The notes below the pieces were generated by a model. It was not told the origin of the DNA, did no database searches, and worked only from the letters and a program-made list of their open reading frames with translations. This document shows, in pieces, positions 24,445-33,719 of a stretch of 64,000 bases of DNA. The DNA is from Lunularia cruciata. Taxonomy: Eukaryota; Streptophyta; Marchantiopsida; Lunulariales; Lunulariaceae. The stretch lies in the NCBI GenBank assembly GCA_948567375.1, contig OX419756.1:50606333-50670332 (forward strand), written 5' to 3'. The stretch's first letter is position 1, and every line of letters starts with the position of its first letter. A program made the translations under genes and the position numbers.

Positions 24445-27400
24445 ACAAGGAGCCTAGCTACAACCAAGCAAGGCAATACAAGAAAATATATTATAATCAA
24501 GACAAGACAAGACAAGACTAGGATGGATAGATTATTGATCCATCAATTGGTATTGATTTGTTGAAGGTTTGATACAAGAGTTCTTCCTTTTATAACAGTA
24601 CATTACTAATATTACATGATTGACCTATACCAAGAACTTCATGTGGCCACACCTGCAATTGCACCAACCTTGACCAATATATTTAAGCATGTTCCATTAT
24701 CATATTCTATTATATATGATTTCATTGGCTACAGTTTTTCTTACTAGATATTACCAAAACCTTCCATGACCTTTTCGTTTGTGCTAGTTGGTTTTGTCAT
24801 ATGAACTCCTTAGATGATAAACAAAAGATTTCCTAGAAAGAAAGCATGGAGCAAAGCTCTAAAACAATCTCTCCACAAGGAGAATCCTAGCCCTATAAAT
24901 TTTAAGTGCATAAATGGAAATATTGGTAAGAGTACAAATGTACATATGCTTATTAAGATACATTTTACTCTTTGTAGAGTAGAAATAAAATGTATATAAA
25001 TGTTGGGAATGTGGTACCAAGAAGTAAACTACAAGCCAAACAAAGATATGACTACAAATTATACATCCATGAATCTATCTTGAGAGGTGCTAAAAGAGAC
25101 AGATGACCATGTTATAACAAATGACATAACAGATGATATTCTATCTACTAACAAAAGGGTCACTAAGGCCCTAGCTCTTAAAGATCTGATGGTATAATAA
25201 TCTCCTATTGTGTGACCACATTCTCCTAGAATATGGGGAGAAATATTTTTATTTACTCCACAAAAGGGTCACTAAGGCCCAAGCTCCTAAATATTTGATA
25301 GTATAATAATCTCCTATTGTGTGAGACCACATTCTCCTAGACTATGGGGAGAAATATTTTTATTTACTCCACTCATTTGAGAGCTATAAGATAGCATAAT
25401 TTTCTCTAGCAAAGTAGAGAAAGTGTGACATATAGTACCTTAGAAAAAGTGTTGATGAGGTAAAGTGGGCGTGTAAGTATGTGTCAAAGATGAGGCTTTG
25501 AGGATATAACATCTAGTAAAATTGGAGTAAGTCACTTGTGTATTCACTAAGAGGAGTAAGTGATCATGAGCTATAGCCTAGATAAAGGTGCAAAGATAAA
25601 AGAGTTAATATTGTCTCATAGGGGAGAGCCTAAGACCTTCAAGCTTCATACTAGAAACTAGAAACTAGAACTTACATGGGAAATTGGATGGAACAAAGAT
25701 CACATATTGACTCCAAGCCTTGAAATTATGAGTTTAAACCTCAAAACTTGAGCTCTCTAGGCTAAGTGTAAGGGTGGAAAAATCTATATTTCCAAGAAGC
25801 CTAATTTATGGGTATCATTTGAAAGTGAAAGAAAGAGATATAATTGGAAAGTGACTACTTCCTTTAGTAGTCAAGTGAGCTATGAAAAATGAAAATACAC
25901 CTATTTCTTTAGTAGATATCCTTGGCAAAAACATAATATATGAAATCTACTATAATAGTTTGATTGTTATAAAGTAAGGAGAATTACATGTCATAAAAAT
26001 TATGCACAAATATAATCAAGGAAGAGGTTTGATCTCTTGAAAAACATAAAATACAAAACAAGGCAAAACAAGAGATGGTATTAACAGTATTAGAAACATC
26101 TACAGAGAATATAAAACAAGGAAAATTGAGAAGTAGTATTGAATGTATTTGAAACATATAATTGGACAATGACACATTAAGGATGGAGGCTCAAAAATAG
26201 TGTTATGAAAAAAATAATAATTTTATAACCTCTTAGGATAGTCAAAAAAGTGATACATGAATAAATATATTCTAAAAGACCATGGACTTCTAAAAAAATA
26301 TTATGTAAGACTAGATGTAGAAATGATCTCAACTAGCAATAGAGCAAACTCAAAAAGTCTCTTTGAGAGTGTAAGGAGATATGAAGTGCCAAACAAATAT
26401 GTAGATTTTGTTGGCACTAGACAATGCATTGATAAAAGAAAACAAGGGAGTAAAATCTATATTTGGGATACCTAATGAGAGACAATTATACAAGTACTAA
26501 AAAATCATATTTGATAATCCATCTATAGAAAAAAGAGAGTAAAGAATGAACCAATGTATGAGAAAAAATTAACTCTATAAGTTGTAATTCCTCATCTAGA
26601 TGAAAGTCATTCAGGGAACAAGGGAGGTTGTAAATGAAAAGTGAATGGAGATTATGTAATGCAATCAAATTTCTAATAGAAAAGAAGGTTGATCTATAGG
26701 AAGAGTGTGCTTATACTTTCTTTCGTGCCATAATATTTAGAAAAAAAAGATGTGATAATACTCTAGAGGTAGTGCATATGAATTGGAAAATAAGCAACAT
26801 ACTAGTTGTTAATTGAGCCTATATAATATACTCATTTGATAGGGTTGACTATAACTCTTGAAAATTTTTACAAATCCTCAACAAAATCTCTCAATATGTT
26901 GATGCATCTCCATGGACTAGTAAGAGTAGGGTCTATAATGAGAAGAATGCTAATAAAATCTAGGAAGAAACATCTCTAATCTTGGTCATCCAAGCTAGTC
27001 TTTTAGATGATTAAAAGAATAGCTTATAGTAATATAAAGAGCATTGAGCCTACCAATGGTATAAGGGAATAAAAATCATGATATTGTATAGAAATCTTGG
27101 TGTAGATCTATGGTTTAAGTAAACCAAGAAGGAAAGGCTGGATAGCGTTGAGAGAATAAAACCATGAATATGAATTTGGTAGGAACACAATAGAAAATGC
27201 TAGAGTACTTAGAGGACATGTATGGGGAGAGTGACAAAATATGTGCTTTACTCTCAAACATAAGAATATGGAGCTCACTAGGAAGATCCATACTTCCACT
27301 TAAGGATAATCTGGATAAGATTATGGAGGCTGATGATGAGGCAAAATATACACTATAATGACAATTATGATCCTATAAGGAGGAGTATGATCCCAAGGAA

Positions 27401-27580
27401 GTGGTAACTTGAAAGGCTTAGAGTGAAGAAATACTAAAAATAACAAATATGAGAATATAAAGAAGTGTAGGATACATTATTATTAACTCCTTTATTTTTG
27501 TGGATCCAAATAGATCTCTCTATAACTATAATTATGACTATGCAAGTCTAGTTTATAAAATGTAACTTTGTAATCAGAAA
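24445..27580. other. AT-rich stretch without recognised genes
   Basis: Low G+C, short frames only (at most 72 codons), no domain identified. It includes an ACAAG microsatellite at about 24500-24520 and the tandem duplication at 25152-25372. It is probably decayed repeats. Confidence 0.45.
25152..25372. repeat. Tandem duplication, ~109-bp period
   Basis: CAAAAGGGTCACTAAGGCCC at 25152 recurs at 25261. The following GTATAATAATCTCCTATTG and GGGGAGAAATATTTTTATTT blocks also repeat, with about ten differences per unit. Two copies only. Confidence 0.85.
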
Positions 27581-27584
27581 ATCC

Positions 27585-28230
27585 ATGTCATAACATTTAT
27601 AACATTGAAGCTAGTTTGCTAGGATACTAGAGTGGTGGTTTTGGCAGTCATCATATTATGAATAGTTTCTCAAGGACTACTTAGTGCCGGCTAGATATGG
27701 TCCTAGGTCTATTGATTACTTTGTTGCCATCGTATTATCAATAGTTGCTCAAGGACTACTTAGTGCCGGCTAGATATGGTCCTAGGTCTATTGATTACTT
27801 TGTTGCCATCGTATTATCAATAGTTGCTCAAGGACTACTTAGTGCCGGCTAGATATGGTCTTAGGTCTATTGATGACTTTGTTGCAATTGCTGTTTGCAT
27901 TGTTAGATGTACCATTAGGGCTGGATTTCTGGCTGTTCCAAAGGAGGTATACCTCCAAGTGCTGCTCTACAGAGCTCATTTCTTCTATTTTGAGCCTTCG
28001 ATCTATGCTTTTTGCTATGGTGAATAGAGACCAGCGAGTGTCACCTTTATTCTCTTACCTAGAGTGGGTGTGGCTTGACATTAACTCTGAGGCACTCTAG
28101 CACCCGGCCTCTTGATCTTTGCTCACCATAATGCATATCATGTACTTGGAGTAGATGGCTTAACTACTAGGTAGAGTGCTATGTGTATCACTTTGGAATT
28201 TGTGTGTTATCTATATGAATTATGGTTCTA
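27585..28230 (+). mobile_element. Family B LTR fragment, rearranged
   Basis: 27585-28080 matches the middle and end of the family B LTR (AGAGCTCATTTCTTC, GAGCCTTCGATC, CTAGAGTGGGTGTGGCTTGAC). From about 28085 it continues with blocks that lie at the start of the LTR in the 56676 copy (TAGCACCCGGCCTC, TTGGAGTAGATGGC). The order is thus middle-end-start. The copy also contains a 79-bp triplication. No family B coding sequence adjoins it. Confidence 0.6.
27650..27890. repeat. 79-bp tandem triplication inside LTR fragment
   Basis: GGACTACTTAGTGCCGGCTA occurs at 27674, 27753 and 27832, an exact 79-bp period. Copies 1 and 2 are almost identical and copy 3 differs slightly. Single-copy equivalents lie in the other family B LTRs (for example near 39508), so the expansion happened in this copy only. 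Confidence 0.9.
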
Positions 28231-28539
28231 TAGTTAAGGATGTTACCGAAATATATATTGTATAGTGATATATATACATATGACATATAAACAAAAGCAA
28301 AATATCATATATCCCAATATGTTTGGAAATGAAAATAGAATTTGACAAGCTTGGATGCTTATGCATGAAGTTTATTAGCGTGGATGAGATTTTGCTGAAA
28401 TTGACTCCCAAGTACCTTGTTAAGGCTTTTGTCATGGCCCTCGCATAATTTGTTTTTTCCTGCTTTCTTTACCTTCAGTCAATTTTCTGAATTTGTTACG
28501 CCTCTTGCCATTACTTCTTTTTAGATCACATCATAATGC

Positions 28540-28632
28540 GTTGGGGCCTAGCCCCATTTTACCTTTTCCGTCTCTCCCTTGTACGGCTTGATGGGGTCTT
28601 CCCCATCCTTCGTGTTCTCTGCGCGATCGCCC
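28540..28632 (+). repeat. Small dispersed repeat, copy 3
   Basis: The best-preserved core: GGGGCCTAGCCCC palindrome, CATTTTACC, TCTCCCTTGTACGG, then GATGGGGTCTTCCCCATC, which forms a perfect 7-bp stem with a 4-nt loop, then GCGCGATCGCC. It is in the same orientation as copies 1, 2 and 4. Confidence 0.7.
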
Positions 28633-28639
28633 TTTTCTC

Positions 28640-29384
28640 CCATATTGTGGGATATTATTATATCGCCTCTTTCCAGTACTTACATTATATTGTGCGATGG
28701 GTTCGGTAACAGGGAAACTCTTAAATAGCTTGGTTAATAGCGGTCTTCTAATTTTGAAATTCACAGTGTTCACCGCAACCGAAAAGATTGATGGACCTGA
28801 GTTCCACGAGCTAGAGCAGTAATGGCACCGAGGAGTCGTATCAGTAGGTGTATATGTATATGTCTTGTACACTACTTTGATCTCAGACAACTAACATATT
28901 TCTATTGAGCGGGGCCCGCTGACCCAGAACCGTGATGGATGCAAGTGAAGAGCTTACTTTAGTCTTTAGAGCAGTCTGGAGCACCTCTTCTCTGATCAGA
29001 GCAGAACAAGTGCACCTCCTCGTCATCTGAACTTCTGAGCCTTCGAACTTTGAGCTCTGGGCTAGTCTTCTGAGCAGCGACACTAGCTGTGGCTGATGGT
29101 CTTACCACCCAAGTGTAGAAGTTGATGGAAAGGTGTAGATAGCTGGGGTCTGTTGATTAGTGTTTTGTACATCACCGACTTGAAGCTCCATCCCTAGAGA
29201 GTCTTCCATCTATGAACCAGCTTCGCCTTCAGTGTGGACAATGGCTATTGGGATATGCGAAGTTTGCTGGCTGGCGGCTCTCCCTTGAAACTCCGGAATC
29301 TGTGGGCATATCGTTGAGTTCTGCGTTCCTAGTCTGATGCTTGAGTTGATGGGGTGCGGAGTGTTATGTTCTGTTAGCACTCAG
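28640..29384. other. Unassigned stretch upstream of the gag-like ORF
   Basis: Short frames only, no domain. It may contain the promoter and leader of the ORF that follows, but no convincing TATA box could be assigned. Confidence 0.35.
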
Positions 29385-29387
29385 TAG

Positions 29388-29897
29388 CAGCTTGGTGCTG
29401 GCGCTTCCAGGCTGACTGACAGAATTATCATCGCGTTCCGTGGAGGTCTTGCTCGTTGCATCATTACAACAACTGCTGTGCTCAGGATGCCGCAATACGC
29501 GTTGAGTGAAGAGTTTCGGAACGAGTTCAAATTCAAGTGTATAGACTCTCTTATTCCCCAGCCTCGAGCTGGTAATGCTGTGGTTCCAGTGTTCACTGGG
29601 GATGAAGACAAGCAAGCGGCCATGAGCTGGTTGACTCTCTTCACTCAGTGGGCCTTGCAACAAGGATTATCTGCCGATCATACTTTACTCTTAGCATCGA
29701 CTCACATCAAATATTCTCTTATATACTACCCTCAGTTATCCACATGGACCGAGTTTGTACAAGATTTCTTTGCTTACTACCACGCTGTCGGAGGTAAGCG
29801 ACATTTTATCACCTATCTAACATCAAATCAAATATCAATTCGAGCGTTGAACTTCAAGCCCCCTGACGTCAGAGTACTCAACCTGCTCCAAGATTGA
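29388..29897 (+). CDS. Gag-like hypothetical ORF
   Basis: Open from 29388 after a stop at 29385-29387. The first ATG is at 29487, giving about 137 codons to the stop before 29898. The middle reads VPVFTGDED, then AAMSWLTLFTQWA and LSTWTEFVQDFFAYYH. The W-L...F...W and T-W-x-E-F-x-x-x-F-x-x-Y pattern is that of retrotransposon gag capsid domains. No zinc knuckle, protease or RT follows, and no LTR was recognised. It is free of stops, unlike the relics elsewhere in the window. It could be a recent gag fragment, a captured (domesticated) gag gene or a chance frame. A GAGGTAAGC at 29791 could serve as a splice donor. The function is not known. Confidence 0.4.
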   Translation, partial: QLGAGASRLTDRIIIAFRGGLARCIITTTAVLRMPQYALSEEFRNEFKFKCIDSLIPQPRAGNAVVPVFTGDEDKQAAMSWLTLFTQWALQQGLSADHTLLLASTHIKYSLIYYPQLSTWTEFVQDFFAYYHAVGGKRHFITYLTSNQISIRALNFKPPDVRVLNLLQD

Positions 29898-30260
29898 GCG
29901 CTTTCTTGCACTATTCTGTTTCTCGCGTGTTTATAGTAGCCTGAGAAGTAGAAGCATCTTCGCCCGAGGGTCTCCAAGCTCACAATAGTTTTAGGAAGCT
30001 AGTCAGCTGATTTTGTATTCATTTCTCTGTTCCTTCTGGTTGCTCGAAAACCTGCAGCTGTTTCCTATTTTCCCTTTCAGTTTCTGGGAAATCGTAGGCT
30101 GCCGATCGGTCTCGATACATGCTCAGTCGTCTAGATGGTGTAAGATTGCCGCTTTCCACCTCTAACATCGTGTTTGATGTTCTGGGAGAAAACGTTCCTT
30201 CATCTTTGCTGAAGGTAGTATCTTTTGCGGGCCTTCTTGTGCAGATTCGCTCTTTATTCA
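29898..30260. other. Stretch before the kinase exon (probable intron or 5' region)
   Basis: Contains a 66-codon frame at 30119-30319 in another frame that is not convincing. A pyrimidine-rich tract ending TTTATTCAG at 30260 is a plausible 3' splice site for the kinase exon. Confidence 0.4.
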
Positions 30261-30300
30261 GTGGTACTGGAAGCGTGCAGCGAACATTCAAATTTGCTGG

Positions 30301-31284
30301 TTTTCGTACAGAGAGCTGAAGACAGCGACAAATAACTTCTCAGAGCATAAGACAGTGGGTTGTGGGAAATCCGGCCAAGTTTACAAAGGTGTCTTGTCGG
30401 ATGATCGCATTGTGGCCGTGAAGAGGTACACGGAAGTGATTGGTCACTCGCTGGAGGAGATCCTGTACGAAGTTTTCATTCACCGAAGTTTGCCGAAATC
30501 TTCGAACTTGGTGAAATTAATCGGATTTTCATCTTACGAACAGGATCCCCTTCTTGTGTACGAGTATATAGAAGGCGGCAATTTGGAGCAGCACCTGCAA
30601 GGTCATCTTCTAGGAGAGAAACTGACTTGGAATGAGAGGTTGAGTATTGCCATTGATGTGGCTGATGCTATTTCACAGCTCCATTACAACAGGAAGTTCC
30701 CCATATATCACCGTGATATCAAGTCTTCCAATATTCTGCTGGACGACCATCGACAAGCAAAGTTGGCCGATTTTGGGATCGCTGCAGCTGTTTCGGCGAA
30801 GAAAGCTAGAACCTACTGCCAGACGAAAATGAAAGGTTCACGTGGGTACACGGACCCTCACTATGAAAGCACAGGAAAGCTCACAGACACGACCGATGTT
30901 TACAGTTTTGGGGTAGTTTTGATGGAGCTCGTCACGAGTTTGAATGCCGGGGACCCTTCACGATCGAAGAATTTCCTCCCGGATCTCGTGATGGAGATGT
31001 ACAGTCTGGAGCGGGTGGAAGAAATTGTTGATGAGTGTATCCTGGCCCCGTGTCCATGCAAGCAATGCCTGAAGATACTAATAGAAGAAGTGATCGAGCT
31101 GGCAGTCTTGTGCTGTTCGCAGGATCCTTCGAAGAGACCAAAAATTAGTGAGCTAGCCGAGAAATTACGGCTAATCCAGCTAGAACAGAAGATGAGAAGT
31201 ATGGAAGCAGAACTAAGGGATGAGAAGAGAAGCATGGAGGTCGTAGAGAAGGATAAGACCCCAAGGAAAAGTCATCGTCAATGA
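30301..31284 (+). CDS. Receptor-like protein kinase, WAK-like kinase domain (3' exon)
   Basis: The frame reads FSYRELKTATNNF from 30301, the usual entry to plant receptor-like kinases, then a complete Ser/Thr kinase domain to a stop after 31284. Counting from 30355 as residue 1: the glycine loop is GCGKSG (2-7); the ATP lysine is K23 in VAVK; the helix-C Glu is E39; the catalytic loop is YHRDIKSSN (118-126); DFG is at 139-141; the P+1 region is GYTDPHYE (164-171); D181 and R261 are also present. All catalytic residues are intact, so it is probably active. It phosphorylates Ser/Thr of partner proteins, normally at the plasma membrane in wall or defence signalling. A short charged coiled tail follows residue 275. 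No in-frame ATG exists between the upstream stop (30175) and the domain, so the extracellular and membrane parts must lie in upstream exons or be lost. Splice acceptor candidate: 30260. Confidence 0.85.
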   Translation, partial: FSYRELKTATNNFSEHKTVGCGKSGQVYKGVLSDDRIVAVKRYTEVIGHSLEEILYEVFIHRSLPKSSNLVKLIGFSSYEQDPLLVYEYIEGGNLEQHLQGHLLGEKLTWNERLSIAIDVADAISQLHYNRKFPIYHRDIKSSNILLDDHRQAKLADFGIAAAVSAKKARTYCQTKMKGSRGYTDPHYESTGKLTDTTDVYSFGVVLMELVTSLNAGDPSRSKNFLPDLVMEMYSLERVEEIVDECILAPCPCKQCLKILIEEVIELAVLCCSQDPSKRPKISELAEKLRLIQLEQKMRSMEAELRDEKRSMEVVEKDKTPRKSHRQ

Positions 31285-33594
31285 CTACAGGGGATCGTTG
31301 TCAACGTATTGGCCTGTACATTTCGAGGTCGGACACCAGCACAATTAGGCGGCATCCCTTAATGTAGACTTGACAGTCTACAGAAAGGAGCTTAGCGCAT
31401 ACAGGATTTAATTTTGTCAATGCCGTGTAGCGAACGCAGCAGCAGGTAATTTAGTTACAATTTCAGAGATGGGTATATTGCACAGATCTCTGCCCAAGGC
31501 TGACTTTCTACCGCGTTCCAAACCAAGGTTTGTTTGTGGTCGATTATGAAGACAACGATCGTCCTTGAAAGTGGAAGGGACAGATCTTTCGCCAAATACC
31601 AGGAACTGTCCAAACTTCCCTTCATTGAGTAAGGTTCTCTAGGAAGTAATCAATACTTATAGCTTTGCTGTCGAGAAATTCTTTTAGATTCTCGTGTACA
31701 GAGTACTTCATGCTACTCACGACTGCAAGTGCACTTAATATCTGATTAGCAGCTCCAGTACAATCGTCACCTCACTTGTACTTCCCCCTTCTTACATTGG
31801 AGAGGGGAAGGTCTCGGGCCGTGAAGTTGCCGCGTCCGAGACATTCCGTAGGAGGAACTTGTGAACTTAGTGTCTCGGATAGCTAACGTGCACAGTAGGA
31901 ATTGAGGTGATGGCGTTTTTTGGGTCAGTAGATTATGAATCGTTGGTAGGTAGTGTGATCTGCTCCAGGAATTTACGGTCTTCAAGAAGACAAATCTGGG
32001 TCTATTACAGGACGGCGTACGGCCTTGCCACTTGTTGTATATAAATGAGTGACCCGATGGGCTTGGTGATCTGTCTGAAACATCGGATTACACGAACATT
32101 TGCTTAAAGAATAAAGAGATCAATGGAGTCTTCAAGCAATTTGAAGAACCAAGCTAAACGGACGGGAAGACTTCGAACTTTATTGTTGACGCCGGTTGTC
32201 GATGAATCTGTTCTAGTTTTGTATCTCTCCCCAACTTTAGTCGATCTTGGTTTCGAACATCCGGTCTTGTTGACAAAAGGAATGTTCACGACAGATTCTC
32301 ATTTGAATGCCCATCCTCCACCTTTTTCCTGGTCGTTACCAACCTGCTGAACTACTTTCTATAACTTTCTCCCACTCATTTGGTGATCTAGCTAGTTTCT
32401 TCACCCGGCAACGGCGGCTCCGGGTCCAGATTCCGAAGAACGTAGACCGGTTTATAGACTCCAATGTGCCTTTCACAGACAAAAATCTCTGGGAAAGCGA
32501 AAAAATCACTACAAGGACGACGAGTAAGAGTACCGGTATGCGGTGTCCTCGAGTAACACCCGAGCTTGGAGTTTAGTTCTAAAATATGGGTCTAGTGGGT
32601 GGACAGATTCCAGACTTCGATGACGCAGACTACTGGGAACTACGCGACAACCCACAGAAAACACTGGGAATATCGAGGACAAGAGGATTACCATGGGGTA
32701 AAATGGCTACCTTTGGGACACTGAATTGGGATGGTAATGGGTTAAATCATTAGCAGTAACAAGCGTTACTGTTGTGCAGGCCACAAATCTGCATATCGGT
32801 CAGATGGAGGAGGGTAGGGGAAATCGATGACATGTACAGTACCTGCAGTATTTTGTCGTTTTATAACCGCGGCTACCGTCTATCTTCTTCACGTGATTCA
32901 TTTATTACACTTACGTGACTGCACAACAGGAGCACGACAAGCGCGTTTATGGGATAATAATACCATCTCCCCACTGATAATAGAGATTAGAGGCAAAGAG
33001 GTATTAGAAATCTGAAATTTGGAGAAGTTAGTCTCGAAGTTTCGTACTTATTTAGCCCAAGAGGCCGGTGATAGAAACTGACGAGATTCCGAGACGGTTT
33101 ATGGAGGCCTTGAACTCGTGGATGAGCGTACGTTCTAGTGGATTAAGAGGAGGTTTTGTTGTCCCGAGCTTTATGAGACTACGAAGAGTAAGCGACGTGC
33201 TGAGTTCCACTTCACATTTCGACTTCTACCGCGAGAGTGTCTACAGTCCCGAAGAATGTAAGGGAGCGCGACGTGTGTGGGACGGAGTTCCACCTTGTCA
33301 AGAAAATAAATATGAGCAGTACACAGCGGATCGGGAGATGTAAAAGACAGAAGTTTCTGCCTTGAAAAGTTTGCGGGTCATATTGAATTCGATATACAAA
33401 GGGTCCCAAAGGGTTTCTTTTCACTGACATGTTTGGAGCCAGTGAAAGGTGGATGACAAAGTGAACTCTGGCATTCCGATTTTCCCCGCCGACCGACTAC
33501 GGGATAACATTGGGAGAACTAGTATTACCCGAACGTGGTTGAGGCTTGGTGCTACTGTAGATTTTTCACTTCTCTATTGCCAAAGAAAGCTTGA
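31285..33594. other. Unassigned stretch downstream of the kinase
   Basis: Probable 3' UTR followed by DNA without recognised genes. Frames are up to 91 codons with no domain. Confidence 0.4.
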
Positions 33595-33716
33595 AATCTT
33601 AGGTGCGGTAGGGCAGATTTCTCATACAGACTCTGACGAGGCTTAGCCCCATGTTACCTTTTTTTTCTCTCCTTGATGGGGTCTTCCCATCCTTCATTTT
33701 TCCTATGCGGTCGCCT
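33595..33716 (+). repeat. Small dispersed repeat, copy 4 (extended)
   Basis: Shares the upstream arm GTAGGGCAGATTTCTC with copy 2. It then has GGCTTAGCCCC, CTCTCCTTGATGGGGTCTTC, CCATCCTTCATTTTTC and GCGGTCGCC. A short deletion removes part of the central pyrimidine tract. Confidence 0.7.
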
Positions 33717-33719
33717 TTT

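Noticed and set aside
27650-27890. CRISPR-like array
   Set aside because: The 79-bp units are contiguous with no unique spacers, and the sequence is a plant LTR.
28540-28632. Rho-independent terminator-like hairpins
   Set aside because: The context is eukaryotic nuclear DNA and the hairpins are part of a dispersed repeat.
28531-28890. 119-codon minus-strand ORF over dispersed repeat copy 3 (also 33599-34003 over copy 4)
   Set aside because: The repeat copies keep DNA blocks and hairpins rather than one common reading frame, so a protein is not supported.
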